Assembly: GCF_016862775.1 (NCBI RefSeq) | Contig: NZ_BONP01000010.1 | Location: 1-64,000, forward strand | Direction of reading: 5' to 3' | Length of the DNA: 64,000 nucleotides | From: Cellulomonas phragmiteti | GTDB taxonomy: Bacteria; Actinomycetota; Actinomycetes; Actinomycetales; Cellulomonadaceae | Part shown: positions 24,327-33,259 of the stretch, in pieces | Numbering within the stretch: the first letter of the stretch is position 1 | Layout of the letters: the number at the start of each line of letters is the position of its first letter | Program-made: the position numbers and the translations under genes | Notes under the pieces: generated by a model | Database searches by the model: none | Told to the model about the DNA's origin: nothing | Seen by the model: the letters and a program-made list of their open reading frames with translations, nothing else

Positions 24327-25259
24327 ATGGCAGCAGCAGGGCTCGGGTACGGGCGCAGGGCCGCCGGGCGCCGGGCGATCGCGCTGGTCACGGCCGTGCT
24401 CGTGCTGGCGGGCTGCGGCGACGGCGGCGCCGGGCCCGTGCCGCCGGCCGTGATGACGCCGGGCCCGCTGCCGTCGTCCGTCGTGCTCGAGGTCGAGGTG
24501 GCCCAGGCGCGCACCGACCGCGTGGCGCGGGTCGTCGAGCTCCAGGTGCGCAACACCGGCCCCGTGGACGTGACCGTGACCCGGGCGCGCCTGACCAGCG
24601 ACGTCGTCGCCGGGGTGTCCGCGGCGGGGCGGGAGGTCCCGGCCGGGCGCATGCGGCGGCTGCGCGTGCCGCTGGGGGCGGCGGTGTGCGCGGGCGGGAC
24701 GGACGTGGACCCGCGGGCCCGCGTCGAGCTCGACGTGTCGACGGCGGACGGGGCCGGCGGCACCGTGGTCGTCACCCCGACCGACGAGACCGACGACCTG
24801 CGGCGCATCCACGGCGAGGACTGCGCCGCCGCCGCGGTCGGTGCCGGCCTGCGGGTCGCGCTCGCGGACGACCTGGCCGTGCGGGAGGTCGACGGGGTGC
24901 CCGTCGCGGACGTGACGCTGGTCCTCGAGGCCGTGCCCGGCGGGCCGCACGTGCGGCTGGTGTCGGTGCGGGCCACGACGCTGCTGCGGCCGTGGGGCGG
25001 CACCGGCCAGTGGGCCGTCGACGTGGGCTCGGCCGCGCTGCCGCCGGACGGCCGGCTCGTGCTGCCGACCGTGCCCGCGCGGTGCGACCTGCACGCGATC
25101 GCGGAGGACAAGCGCGGCACGGTGCTGGGCGTGCAGGCCGTGGTCGACGGCGCCGAGCAGCCGCTGTTCCACGTCGCGGCGTCCGACGCGCTGCGCGGCG
25201 CGCTGCACGCGTACGTCCTGGCGGCGTGCGGTCTGCCGGACGACGCGCGGACGGGCTGA
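24327..25259 (+). CDS. Hypothetical lipoprotein
   Basis: A 310-residue protein with an Arg-rich N-terminus, a hydrophobic stretch and a lipobox LVLAGC, so it is probably anchored outside the membrane. The rest is beta-rich by sequence, with VELQVRNTGPVDVTVTRARL resembling an immunoglobulin-like strand pattern, and has three cysteines in the mature part. The ATG at 24327 was chosen; a GTG at 24312 is an alternative. No enzyme motif is seen. Function unknown. Confidence 0.7.
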   Translation: MAAAGLGYGRRAAGRRAIALVTAVLVLAGCGDGGAGPVPPAVMTPGPLPSSVVLEVEVAQARTDRVARVVELQVRNTGPVDVTVTRARLTSDVVAGVSAAGREVPAGRMRRLRVPLGAAVCAGGTDVDPRARVELDVSTADGAGGTVVVTPTDETDDLRRIHGEDCAAAAVGAGLRVALADDLAVREVDGVPVADVTLVLEAVPGGPHVRLVSVRATTLLRPWGGTGQWAVDVGSAALPPDGRLVLPTVPARCDLHAIAEDKRGTVLGVQAVVDGAEQPLFHVAASDALRGALHAYVLAACGLPDDARTG

Positions 25260-25277
25260 CGTCCCGGCGGGCGGTGC

Positions 25278-26009
25278 TCAGCGGGCGGGCGCGGTCTCGG
25301 CGAGGTTGCGGCGGCGCGGGCTGGGGCCGTCGGTGCTGGTGGTCGCCAGGAGGTCCTCGACGCCGACCATGTGCATGGCCATCCGCAGCCGCGCGCGGTC
25401 GGGGTCGCGTGCGGTGATCGCCGCGAGGATCGCGTCGTGCTCCTCGAAGGTGCGGTCGCCCGCGAGCTCGCGCATGTCGTCCCACACGCGGCGGCGCGCG
25501 TGCTTGCCGGCGAGCGCGTCGAGCAGCGCCGCGAGCACCGCGTTGCCCGAGGCGTCCGCGACCGCGCGGTGGAACGCGAGGTCGGCGGCGGCGAGGCGCG
25601 CCGGGTCGGTGCGGGGCTCGACGAGCGCCCGGGCCATGTCGTCCAGGGCGGCGCGGGCGCGCGCGACGTGTCCGTCGGCCAGGTGCAGGGCCGCGAGCCC
25701 GGCGGCCTCGGTCTCCAGCGTCGCGCGCACGGCGTGCAGCGAGGAGTGGTCGCCGGGCAGGTCCGCGAGGAACGCGACGGGGGTGAGCAGCGTCGAGGGG
25801 TCCAGGTCCGTCACGTACGTGCCGTCGCCGTGCCGGGCCTCGAGGATGCCGAGGACGACGAGGGCGCGCACGCCCTCGCGCAGGGAGCCGCGCGAGACGC
25901 CGAGCTCGGACGCCAGCTCCTTCTCGGCCGGCAGCCGGTCGCCCGGGCGCAGCCCGCCGTCGAGGATGAGGCGCTGGACGTCCTCGACGACGTCCTGGGT
26001 GCGTGACAC
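25278..26009 (-). CDS. GntR/FadR-family transcriptional regulator
   Basis: A 243-residue protein. The winged helix-turn-helix (LRPGDRLPAEKELASELGVS, then RGSLREGVRAL) fills residues about 20-70, followed by an all-helical FCD ligand domain with His residues for metal or acid binding (AFHRAVADASGN). It starts with GTG at 26009. The gene lies 54 bases downstream of the amidohydrolase gene in the same direction and probably regulates it through the palindrome at 27031. The ligand is probably a sugar acid or lactone. Confidence 0.87.
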   Translation of the reverse strand: MSRTQDVVEDVQRLILDGGLRPGDRLPAEKELASELGVSRGSLREGVRALVVLGILEARHGDGTYVTDLDPSTLLTPVAFLADLPGDHSSLHAVRATLETEAAGLAALHLADGHVARARAALDDMARALVEPRTDPARLAAADLAFHRAVADASGNAVLAALLDALAGKHARRRVWDDMRELAGDRTFEEHDAILAAITARDPDRARLRMAMHMVGVEDLLATTSTDGPSPRRRNLAETAPAR

Positions 26010-26063
26010 GTGCTCGTCTCCGTCGTCGTCCGCGGCTGCGGTCGGGCTGGGGCGTGGCGGGTG

Positions 26064-26942
26064 TCAGCGCTCGGGGACGAGCGGCGGGATGCCGTAGGTC
26101 TCGACCGCGGTGCGCCCCATGACGCGGGCGACGGCGACCTCGTCCAGGCCGTCCAGGGTCGCGCGCAGCCCGCCCCAGACCTCGTGCCAGGACCCGTGCG
26201 CGTCGAGGGACGTCGGCCAGTCGCTGCCGGCCATCAGGCGGTCGGGGCCGAAGGTCGCCAGCGCGTGGTCGACGGCAGGGCGCACGTCGTCCACGGTCCA
26301 GCCGGGACCGGCGGCGCGTCCGAGGCCCGCGAGCTTCGCGACGACGTTGGGGGCCTCGGCGGCCGCGTCGAGCGCGTCGGTCCACGCCCGCCAGGTGGTG
26401 GTGTCGCCGGCGCGCAGCGCGGCGAGCGGCGGGGAGCCGAGGTGGTCGACGACGACCGTCAGCTTGGGGTGCCGGTCCGCGACGGTCGCGACGTGCCGGA
26501 GCAGCTCGGGGGTCGTGGCGGGCAGGTCGAGCACCAGGCGGCGCTCGGTGAGCAGCGTGAGGCCCTCGTCGACGCCGTCGCGGAGCAGCCACCGGGAGTC
26601 GGTCTCGCGGTCGACGTGGTGGCTCACGCCGACGATCGGCTCGACGCGCCAGTGGTCGAGCTGGACCGCGGCCTCGTCCGGGGTGTCCAGCGGCACCCAG
26701 GCCACCACGCCGAGCACGTGGGGCGAGCACAGCGCCTGGAAGAGCAGGTGCTCGCTGTCCGCGCGGTTGTCGGCGGACTGGACGAGCACCACGCCGTCCA
26801 CGTGGTGCTCGTCCAGTGCGCCGCCGACGTCACGGACTCGGTAGGTGCGGTGCAGGAGGGAGGGGTCCTGCGACATCCACGGGTAATGGACCGACTCCGG
26901 GTCCCACACCTGCAGATGCGCATCCACGACGTCGTAGGGCAT
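26064..26942 (-). CDS. Amidohydrolase-2 family lactonase-like hydrolase
   Basis: A 292-residue TIM-barrel metal-dependent hydrolase. The N-terminal VVDAHLQVWDP, central VVDHLGSPP and C-terminal LMAGSDWPTSL hold the family's His and Asp metal/catalytic residues. The group includes L-fuconolactonase and other sugar-lactone hydrolases, so a lactone of a sugar acid is the likely substrate; exact specificity is not known. The ATG at 26942 is taken. The upstream region has a GntR-type palindrome. Co-transcribed with the GntR gene downstream. Confidence 0.85.
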   Translation of the reverse strand: MPYDVVDAHLQVWDPESVHYPWMSQDPSLLHRTYRVRDVGGALDEHHVDGVVLVQSADNRADSEHLLFQALCSPHVLGVVAWVPLDTPDEAAVQLDHWRVEPIVGVSHHVDRETDSRWLLRDGVDEGLTLLTERRLVLDLPATTPELLRHVATVADRHPKLTVVVDHLGSPPLAALRAGDTTTWRAWTDALDAAAEAPNVVAKLAGLGRAAGPGWTVDDVRPAVDHALATFGPDRLMAGSDWPTSLDAHGSWHEVWGGLRATLDGLDEVAVARVMGRTAVETYGIPPLVPER

Positions 26943-26964
26943 GTGACCGAAGGTAGCGGTGATC

Positions 26965-26981
26965 CGATGTCTGAATCGTCC
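26965..26981. promoter_or_regulatory. Candidate GntR half-site repeat
   Basis: CGATGTCTGAATCGTCC (26965-26981) repeats most of GGATGTCTGTTTCGTCC at 27039-27055. The nearer copy is 23 bases before the amidohydrolase start and could be the promoter-proximal site. Confidence 0.45.
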
Positions 26982-27030
26982 TGGCGGTCATTCCCTCATA
27001 GAACCCTCATGAAGACGCCCGTGACAGAAC

Positions 27031-27047
27031 CAGACATCGGATGTCTG
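27031..27047. promoter_or_regulatory. Perfect 17-bp palindrome, likely GntR operator
   Basis: CAGACATCGGATGTCTG is a perfect odd palindrome 89 bases upstream of the amidohydrolase start. It fits the size of FadR-type GntR sites and is best matched to the regulator encoded at 25278. Confidence 0.65.
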
Positions 27048-27094
27048 TTTCGTCCAGATGTCCTGCGTTCACCGGAGAGTCACGGTCGCGCGGG

Positions 27095-27123
27095 CCCGCT
27101 GTGACCCCGCAGGTCACAGCGGG
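27095..27123. terminator. Hairpin downstream of the gamma-glutamyltransferase homologue
   Basis: CCCGCTGTGACC (27095-27106) pairs perfectly with GGTCACAGCGGG (27112-27123) over CCGCA. It lies 33 bases after the stop of the minus-strand gene at 27157, so termination of that gene is the simplest reading. Confidence 0.6.
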
Positions 27124-27156
27124 TACACCCGGGGGTCACAGGATGTCAGGGGTCAG

Positions 27157-28983
27157 TCATCGCCCGACGGCGTACCCCTGCTGCCCCCGCGCGTTGGCCG
27201 CCGCGCACAACCACCCGTTCGGCCCAACGCCGGCGGCGCTCAACCGGCCGAGGGCCCAGGGGCCGGCGTCCACGACGGCGTGACCGCGACCCGCGAGCGC
27301 CGCCAGCACGGCCGGCCCCAGCCGCGACTCGGCCACCAGGCCGCGCGGCGTGTGCGTGCGCGGGTGGAACGACTGGTGCACGTGCGACGTGTGCCACGCC
27401 GGCGCGTCGATCGCCGCCTGCAGGTCGAGCCCGCCGACGAGGTGGCGCAGCAGGAACGGCACCGTCCACTGGTCCTGCTGGTCGCCGCCCGGCGTGCCGA
27501 ACGCGAACCCGTGCCCGGCCCCCAGCACCAGGCCGGGGCTCAGCGTCGTCCGGGGCCGGCGGCCCGGGACCAGGCTCGCGGGCAGCCCGTCCTGCACCCA
27601 GCACATCTGCGCGCGCGTCGGCAGCGCGAACCCCAGCCCGGGGACCACCGGGCTGGACTGCAGCCACCCGCCCGACGGCGTCGCGGACACCTGGTTGCCC
27701 CAGCGGTCCACCACGTCGACGTGGCACGTGTCGCCCGGGCTCAGGCCGATCGGGGACACGGTCGGCTCACCCAGCCCCGCGCCCGGGGCGCCGCGTCCCG
27801 CGTCGCCGTGTCCCGCGTCGGCGGCCGCCCGTGCCGCGACCAGCGCCCGGGCGAGCCGCGGCGCCCGTCCCTGCGGCGCGCCCGGGCGGAACCCGTCGTC
27901 GGCGACGTCCCCGACCAGACGCGCCCTCTCGGCCGCGTACCCGACCGACAGCAGCGCGTCGAGCGGCACGTCCCCGCTGTCGCCGTACCAGGCGTCGCGG
28001 TCCGCGAACGCGAGCTTGGCGACCTCGACGACGACGTGGACGAGCTCCGCGGCCGCCGCGTCGTGGTCCGCGGCGTCGCGCACGAGGTCCTCGACGCCCA
28101 GCTGCTCCAGCAGCCGCAGCTGCTGCAGCAGCACCGGGCCCTGCCCCCACGCCCCCGTCTTGTGCACCTCGACGCCCGCGAACGGCACCGCCACGGTCGG
28201 CTCCTCCGTGGCCCGCCACGCGGCGAGGTCGTCCCCGCGCAGGAACCCGGTGTGCGCGCGGCCCGTCGCGTCGAGCACGGGCGTCCCGGCGACGAACGTG
28301 TCGACGGCCTGCGCCACGAACCCCTCGTAGAACGCGCGCCGCGCCCCCTCGAGCTGCGCCTCCCGGTCCGGCCCCGCGGCCGACGCCGCGGCCAGCAGGC
28401 GCTCGAACGTGCGCGCGAGGTCCGGGTTGCGGAACCGGTCGCCCGCCGCGGGGACCGCGCCGCCGGGCAGGTACACCTGCGCGCTCGTCGGCCAGTGCGC
28501 GCGGAACATGTCCGCCACCGTCGCGATCGTGCGCGCGGCCGCCGGCGCCAGGGGGTGGCCGTCGCGCGCGTACCCGAGCGCGGGGCCGAGCACGTCGGCC
28601 AGCGGCAGCGTGCCGTACCGCGCCAGCAGGTCCAGCCACGCGCCGAACGCCCCGGGGACGACCGCGGCCAGGTGCCCGGTGCCCGGGACCTCGTCGACGC
28701 CGAGGTCGCGGAACGCGTCCGTCGTCGCCAGCGCCGGGACCACGCCCTGCCCGCAGACGACGAACGTGCGCCCGTCCGCGGCGCGGTGCCCGATGACCGG
28801 GGCGTCGCCGCCGGGCCCGTTGAGGTGCGGCTCGACGACCGACAGCGTGAACCCGGCCGCCGCGGCCGCGTCGAACGCGTTCCCGCCGGCCTCGAGCGTG
28901 CGCATGCCGACCGCGCTCGCGAGCCAGTGCGTCGAGGCGACCATGCCGAACGTGCCGGTGAGCACCGGCCGGGTGGTGAACAT
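27157..28983 (-). CDS. Gamma-glutamyltransferase-family protein
   Basis: A 608-residue Ntn-hydrolase. The large-subunit part includes MVASTHWLASAVGMRTLEAG and the ligand stretch GGNAFDAAAAAGF. The predicted autocleavage nucleophile is Thr419 in SPGDTCHVDVVD, and the small subunit carries FAFGTPGGDQQDQW. The order and length fit the GGT family, which transfers or hydrolyses gamma-glutamyl groups. There is no signal peptide at the chosen ATG (28983), unlike classical periplasmic GGT, so it is likely a cytosolic member or cephalosporin-acylase-like relative. A good ribosome site is not seen. Substrate uncertain. Confidence 0.85.
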   Translation of the reverse strand: MFTTRPVLTGTFGMVASTHWLASAVGMRTLEAGGNAFDAAAAAGFTLSVVEPHLNGPGGDAPVIGHRAADGRTFVVCGQGVVPALATTDAFRDLGVDEVPGTGHLAAVVPGAFGAWLDLLARYGTLPLADVLGPALGYARDGHPLAPAAARTIATVADMFRAHWPTSAQVYLPGGAVPAAGDRFRNPDLARTFERLLAAASAAGPDREAQLEGARRAFYEGFVAQAVDTFVAGTPVLDATGRAHTGFLRGDDLAAWRATEEPTVAVPFAGVEVHKTGAWGQGPVLLQQLRLLEQLGVEDLVRDAADHDAAAAELVHVVVEVAKLAFADRDAWYGDSGDVPLDALLSVGYAAERARLVGDVADDGFRPGAPQGRAPRLARALVAARAAADAGHGDAGRGAPGAGLGEPTVSPIGLSPGDTCHVDVVDRWGNQVSATPSGGWLQSSPVVPGLGFALPTRAQMCWVQDGLPASLVPGRRPRTTLSPGLVLGAGHGFAFGTPGGDQQDQWTVPFLLRHLVGGLDLQAAIDAPAWHTSHVHQSFHPRTHTPRGLVAESRLGPAVLAALAGRGHAVVDAGPWALGRLSAAGVGPNGWLCAAANARGQQGYAVGR

Positions 28984-29024
28984 GAGCCGATGCTCCCAGC
29001 GCGCGGCCCCGGCGTCCTGGCGGC

Positions 29025-29486
29025 TCAGACCCCGCCGGGGAACCCGAGCGCGTGCCACGCCTCGTACGTCGCGACCGACGCGGCGTTCGACAGGTTCATC
29101 GACCGGCGCCCGGGCAGCATCGGGATCCGCAGCCGGTCGCTCACGCGCGGGTGCGCCACGACCTCGGGCGGCAGGCCGGTGGGCTCGGGGCCGAACAGCA
29201 GGACGTCGTCGTCGCGCCAGTCCACGTCGGTGTACCAGCGGGTGGCCTGCGTCGTGAACGCGAGGACGCGCGAGGTGGGCAGCGCGCCCAGCAGTGCCTC
29301 GAGGTGGGGGTGCACGACCACGTGCGCGAGGTCGTGGTAGTCCAGGCCGGCGCGACGCAGCCGCGCCTCGGACATCTCGAACCCGAGGGGCTCGACGAGG
29401 TGCAGGGTCGCGCCGGTGCCCGCGCACATGCGGATGGCGGCGCCGGTGTTGCCGGGGATCCGCGGTTCGAAGAAGGCGACGTGCAC
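29025..29486 (-). CDS. trmL: tRNA (cytidine/uridine-2'-O)-methyltransferase TrmL
   Basis: A 153-residue SPOUT methyltransferase. The N-terminus FFEPRIPGNTGAAIRMCAGT, middle LLFGPEPTGLPPEV and C-terminal knot IPMLPGRRSMNLSNAASVAT are the three SPOUT motifs in TrmL-like order. It should methylate the 2'-O of the wobble nucleotide 34 in certain leucine tRNAs. The GTG at 29486 begins the conserved part (VHVAFFEP). It is divergent from the GH95 gene with a 50-base gap and lies 41 bases upstream of the GGT-family gene in the same direction. Confidence 0.93.
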   Translation of the reverse strand: MHVAFFEPRIPGNTGAAIRMCAGTGATLHLVEPLGFEMSEARLRRAGLDYHDLAHVVVHPHLEALLGALPTSRVLAFTTQATRWYTDVDWRDDDVLLFGPEPTGLPPEVVAHPRVSDRLRIPMLPGRRSMNLSNAASVATYEAWHALGFPGGV

Positions 29487-29536
29487 CGGACGATCCTGCC
29501 ACCGCGCCCGGCCGGCGGTGTGGTGGGGTAGGGGTC

Positions 29537-32023
29537 GTGGTGGACGACGACGTGGACCGGACCGGTGGCGACGGGGCGCACGGGCGCGACCCGGAGCCCG
29601 GCGCACCGCTGCTGCTGCGCCTCGACGAGCCGGCGCGCACCTGGACCGACGCGTTCCCGGTGGGCAACGGGCGGCTGGGCGCGATGGTGCACGGTGGGAC
29701 CGCGCACGAGCGGCTGCAGGTCAACGACGACACCTGCTGGTCGGGCGCGCCGCTCACGGGCCCGGTCGAGCCCGTCGGGCCGCTCGGGGACGACGGTGCC
29801 CCGGGCGTCGTGCGGCGCGCGCGGGCGCTGCTGGCCGCCGACGACCCGCTCGCGGCCGAGGCCGAGCTCGCCCGCCTGCAGAGCGGCTGGGTCCAGGCCT
29901 ACCAGCCGCTCGTCGACGTGCTCGTCGAGCAGCCCGGGGCCGCCGGGGACGCGGGCTACCGCCGCACCCTCGACCTGGGCCGGGGCGTCGCCACGACGAC
30001 GTGGCGGTCCGCCGGCGGTGCCGGGTGGCGCCAGGACGTGCTGGTGAGCCACCCGGACCAGGCGCTGCTGCTCGAGCGGACGCTCGACGCCCGTGAACCT
30101 GACGGTGACGGCGGCGAGGCGTGGGTGCGGCTCACCTCGCCCCACCCGTGGGCCGCGCCACCGGCGCGCGCGGGTGCGCCCGGCGACGGCCCGGCGGTCG
30201 TGGTCGCGACGCTCGACCTGCCGTCCCACGTGCTGCCCGACTGGGTCGCCGACCCGGAGCCCGTGCGCTACGGGGGTCGTGCGGTGCATGCGGCCGTCGC
30301 GCTCGCGGTGCTCGCGGACGGTGCCGGGGCGTCCGTGCAGGTCGTCGACGGCGCGGTCCGCGTCCGGGGCGCGCGGCGGCTGCGCGTCGTCCTGACGTCC
30401 GCGACCGACCACGACGTCGCCGCCGGTGCGCTGCACGGCGACCGGGACCGCGTCGTCGCCGACGCGCTCGCCGGCTGCCGGCGCGCGGTCGCCGGGGTCG
30501 ACGGCCTGGCCGCCCGGCACGTCGCCGACCACGCGGCGCTCCTGGGGCGCGTCGACCTCGACCTCGGTGCGCCCGCCCCGGACCTGCCGCTCGACGCCCG
30601 CCTGGTCCGCCACGCCGCGGGCGAGCCGGACCCGCACCTGGCCGTCCTGGCGTTCCAGCACGGCCGCTACCTGACGGTCGCGGGCTCGCGTCCCGGCACG
30701 CTGCCGCTGAACCTGCAGGGCATCTGGAACGACCGGGTGCGGCCACCGTGGAGCTCCAACTACACGATCAACATCAACACCGAGATGAACTACTGGCCCA
30801 CGCTCGTCGGCGACCTCGCGGAGTGCCACGAGCCGCTGCTGGGGTGGCTCGACCGGCTCGCGGTGGCCGGCGGGAGCACCGCGCGCACGCTCTACGGCGT
30901 GCGCGGCTGGGTCGCCCACCACAACAGCGACCCCTGGTGCTTCACGGGGCCCACGGGCCGCGGCCACGACTCCGCGAGCTGGTCGAGCTGGCCGCTGGGC
31001 GGCGCGTGGCTGGCCCGGCACGTCGTGGACCACCACGACTGGACCGGGGACGTCGACGCGCTGCGCCGGCACTGGCCCGTGGTGCGCGGCGCGGCCCTGG
31101 CGGTGCTCGACCTGCTCGTCGAGCTGCCCGACGGCAGCCTCGGGACGTCGCCCGCCACCAGCCCGGAGAACCTCTACCTGCTGCCCGACGGGCGACCCGC
31201 GTCGGTCGCGGTGTCGACGACGTCCGACCTCGCGATCGTCCGCGACCTGCTGGAGCACGTGCGCCGCCTCGCCCCGGCGGCGGGGGACCACGACGAGCAC
31301 CTGCGCGCCGCCGTCGACGGCGCGCTCGAGCGCCTGCCGACCGAGCGGGTCGCGCCCGACGGGCGCCTCGCGGAGTGGCGCACGGACGTGCCCGACGCCG
31401 AGCCGGAGCACCGCCACCAGTCGCACCTCTACCGGGTGTTCCCCGGCACGTCGATCGACCCCGACACCTCCCCGGCGCTCGCGGCCGCGGCCGCCCGCAC
31501 GCTGGACGCGCGCGGCCCCGACTCCACGGGGTGGTCGCTCGCGTGGCGCCTCGCGCTGCGTGCCCGCCTGCGGGACCCCGAGGGCGTCGACGCGCTGGTC
31601 AGGGCGTTCCTGCACCCCGTCGACGCGGGTCCCGCCGAGCCCGGCCCGCAGCGCGGCGGGGTGTACCGCTCGCTGCTGTGCGCGCACCCGCCGTTCCAGA
31701 TCGACGGGAACCTGGGCTTCACGGCCGGGGTCGCCGAGGCGCTCGTGCAGGCGCACCACCGCGGTCCGGACGGCGTGCGCGAGGTGCACCTGCTGCCCGC
31801 GCTGCCCACCGCGTGGCCCGCGGGGCGCGTGCGGGGGCTGCGCCTGCGCGGCGGCCTGCGACTGGCGGACCTGGTGTGGCGCGACGGGCGCGTCGTGCGC
31901 GCGGTCCTGGAGTCGGACCGCCCGGTCGTCGTCGACGTCCGGGAGCGCGGGGCCGACGCGCGGCGTCAGGTGGCCGTGCGCCCGGGGTGCCCGGGTCTCG
32001 TCGAGCCGGTGCCGCGCGGCTGA
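29537..32023 (+). CDS. Glycoside hydrolase family 95 alpha-L-fucosidase (or related)
   Basis: An 828-residue cytoplasmic enzyme, close to the usual GH95 length. The N-terminal domain has AFPVGNGRLGAMVHGGTAHE and LQVNDDTCWSG; the (alpha/alpha)6 barrel has LNLQGIWNDRVRPPWSSNYT and NTEMNYWPTLVGDL; LRPPFQIDGN-type sequence (HPPFQIDGNLGFTAGVAEAL) is near the end. These mark GH95, which cleaves alpha-1,2-L-fucosyl or, in some members, alpha-L-galactosyl residues of xyloglucan. The GTG at 29537 (a second GTG at 29540) has a GGTAGGGG upstream. No signal peptide, so substrates must be imported. Confidence 0.9.
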   Translation: MVDDDVDRTGGDGAHGRDPEPGAPLLLRLDEPARTWTDAFPVGNGRLGAMVHGGTAHERLQVNDDTCWSGAPLTGPVEPVGPLGDDGAPGVVRRARALLAADDPLAAEAELARLQSGWVQAYQPLVDVLVEQPGAAGDAGYRRTLDLGRGVATTTWRSAGGAGWRQDVLVSHPDQALLLERTLDAREPDGDGGEAWVRLTSPHPWAAPPARAGAPGDGPAVVVATLDLPSHVLPDWVADPEPVRYGGRAVHAAVALAVLADGAGASVQVVDGAVRVRGARRLRVVLTSATDHDVAAGALHGDRDRVVADALAGCRRAVAGVDGLAARHVADHAALLGRVDLDLGAPAPDLPLDARLVRHAAGEPDPHLAVLAFQHGRYLTVAGSRPGTLPLNLQGIWNDRVRPPWSSNYTININTEMNYWPTLVGDLAECHEPLLGWLDRLAVAGGSTARTLYGVRGWVAHHNSDPWCFTGPTGRGHDSASWSSWPLGGAWLARHVVDHHDWTGDVDALRRHWPVVRGAALAVLDLLVELPDGSLGTSPATSPENLYLLPDGRPASVAVSTTSDLAIVRDLLEHVRRLAPAAGDHDEHLRAAVDGALERLPTERVAPDGRLAEWRTDVPDAEPEHRHQSHLYRVFPGTSIDPDTSPALAAAAARTLDARGPDSTGWSLAWRLALRARLRDPEGVDALVRAFLHPVDAGPAEPGPQRGGVYRSLLCAHPPFQIDGNLGFTAGVAEALVQAHHRGPDGVREVHLLPALPTAWPAGRVRGLRLRGGLRLADLVWRDGRVVRAVLESDRPVVVDVRERGADARRQVAVRPGCPGLVEPVPRG

Positions 32024-32050
32024 GCGGTGCGCCGGCAGCCGGCCCCGGTC

Positions 32051-32536
32051 TCAGGACCCGCCGAGCTCGCTGGCGAGCTCCTCCTCCTCGGCCTGCGACA
32101 GCGACGTCTGCAGGACCTCGCCGCCGTGGGGCGCGAGCGCGGCGAAGAACTTGTCCTCCGTGAGCTTGCTGGCCATGATCACCAGCGCCGCGCGGCCGGG
32201 GGTGAGCAGCCCGGTCACCCGCTCGCGGAAGGCGCTGTCGATGCCCGACTGCCCGAGCCTGCCCGTGAGGGCGCCGAGCACCCCTCCGAGGACCAGCCCC
32301 ACGCCGGGGACGAGGAACAGCAGGCCGAAGATCGCGCCCCACAGCGCGCCGGACGCGGCAGACGCGCCGACGATCCGCGCGGGGGTCTCGACGTGCTGCT
32401 TGCCGTCGTCGTCCACCGAGACCAGGGCCAGGCCCGTGAGCTGGACGACGAAGTCCCGCTGCGCGGACTGCACCTCCTCGTACGCGGCCCTGGCCGTGTC
32501 GTGGTCGGCGTACCCGATGATGATCAGCTCGGACAC
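32051..32536 (-). CDS. DUF1269-family membrane protein
   Basis: A 161-residue protein with an N-terminal small domain (ELIIIGYADHDTARAAYEEV), a Gly-rich hairpin of two membrane-type helices (about 75-105, with ALWGAIFGLLFLVPGVGLVL) and an acidic C-terminus rich in Glu. This is the DUF1269 pattern, of unknown function, often linked with stress or envelope proteins. It starts with GTG at 32536, with AGGAG upstream. It is convergent with the GH95 gene. Confidence 0.82.
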   Translation of the reverse strand: MSELIIIGYADHDTARAAYEEVQSAQRDFVVQLTGLALVSVDDDGKQHVETPARIVGASAASGALWGAIFGLLFLVPGVGLVLGGVLGALTGRLGQSGIDSAFRERVTGLLTPGRAALVIMASKLTEDKFFAALAPHGGEVLQTSLSQAEEEELASELGGS

Positions 32537-32836
32537 GGGGTGCTCCTGTCGTGGGGCCGCACCGGTCGCGGGCCGTGCACGGCGTGCTGCGGGTGACGGC
32601 GGGTCGATCCGAATCTAGCCCCGGACGCGGGCGCGGGCGCCTCCCGGGGACTGCCCCTTCGGGCAGGTGCCGCGGGGGGCTGCGGGCGCCCCCGGCGCGG
32701 CGTGGGCGACCATGATGGACAGGGTGTGCGGGTGCCCGTGGTCGTGGACGGCGACGTGGTCCGGGCGCGCCGGTGCACGGCGGCGCCGGGCCCGGCTCTC
32801 GGCCGGTCCCGCGTGACGGCGACGGGGGCCGGCGTG

Positions 32837-33259
32837 GTGACGACCGGGCACGAGCCGCCGCCGCGCCCGGTCGTGGCGGCGGCCGTCGTCGACGTCCTCG
32901 TCTACGTGGTGGTGCTCAACCTGGTCGTCGAGCACCTGCCGCAGGTGCTCAGCGAGAGCTTCACCCTGACGCTGCTGACCGCCGTGCTGCTCAAGGTCGT
33001 GCTCGAGGTGGTGGTCGTCGCGAAGGATCGTGCCAAGCGACGGTTCCGGCAGGCCGACGGTCCGGCGGGCAGGGTCGTCGGTGCGCTGCTGCTGTGGCTC
33101 GTGCTGGTCGGGAGCAAGTTCGTCGTGCTGGAGGCCGTCGACCTGGTCGTCGGCCCCCGGGTCAGCCTCGGGGGCTTCTTCTCGGTGACGCTGCTCGTCG
33201 TCGTGCTGCTGCTGGCCCGCACCGGGGTGCGGCGCCTGGTGGCGGCCCGCGCGGGCTAG
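32837..33259 (+). CDS. Small four-helix membrane protein, function unknown
   Basis: About 140 residues with four hydrophobic helices (VVAAAVVDVLVYVVVLNLVV, a TLTLLTAVLLKVVLEVVVV helix, one around GALLLWLVLVGSKFVVLEAV, and a final SVTLLVVVLLLA) joined by short basic loops (KDRAKRRFRQ). The chosen GTG at 32837 starts just before helix 1; an earlier in-frame GTG at 32702 would give 185 residues. It shares the bases CTAG with the convergent LacI gene stop. No family recognised. Confidence 0.65.
   Translation: MTTGHEPPPRPVVAAAVVDVLVYVVVLNLVVEHLPQVLSESFTLTLLTAVLLKVVLEVVVVAKDRAKRRFRQADGPAGRVVGALLLWLVLVGSKFVVLEAVDLVVGPRVSLGGFFSVTLLVVVLLLARTGVRRLVAARAG

Noticed and set aside
21321..25208. Very long minus-strand open frame across the uronate and esterase genes
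   Set aside because: Lacks any recognisable domain and is mirrored by well-supported plus-strand genes; typical of high-GC antisense frames.
22223..25417. Long plus-strand frame overlapping kdgK, esterase and lipoprotein genes
   Set aside because: Arg-rich translation in a shifted frame with no domain; the real genes are in other frames.
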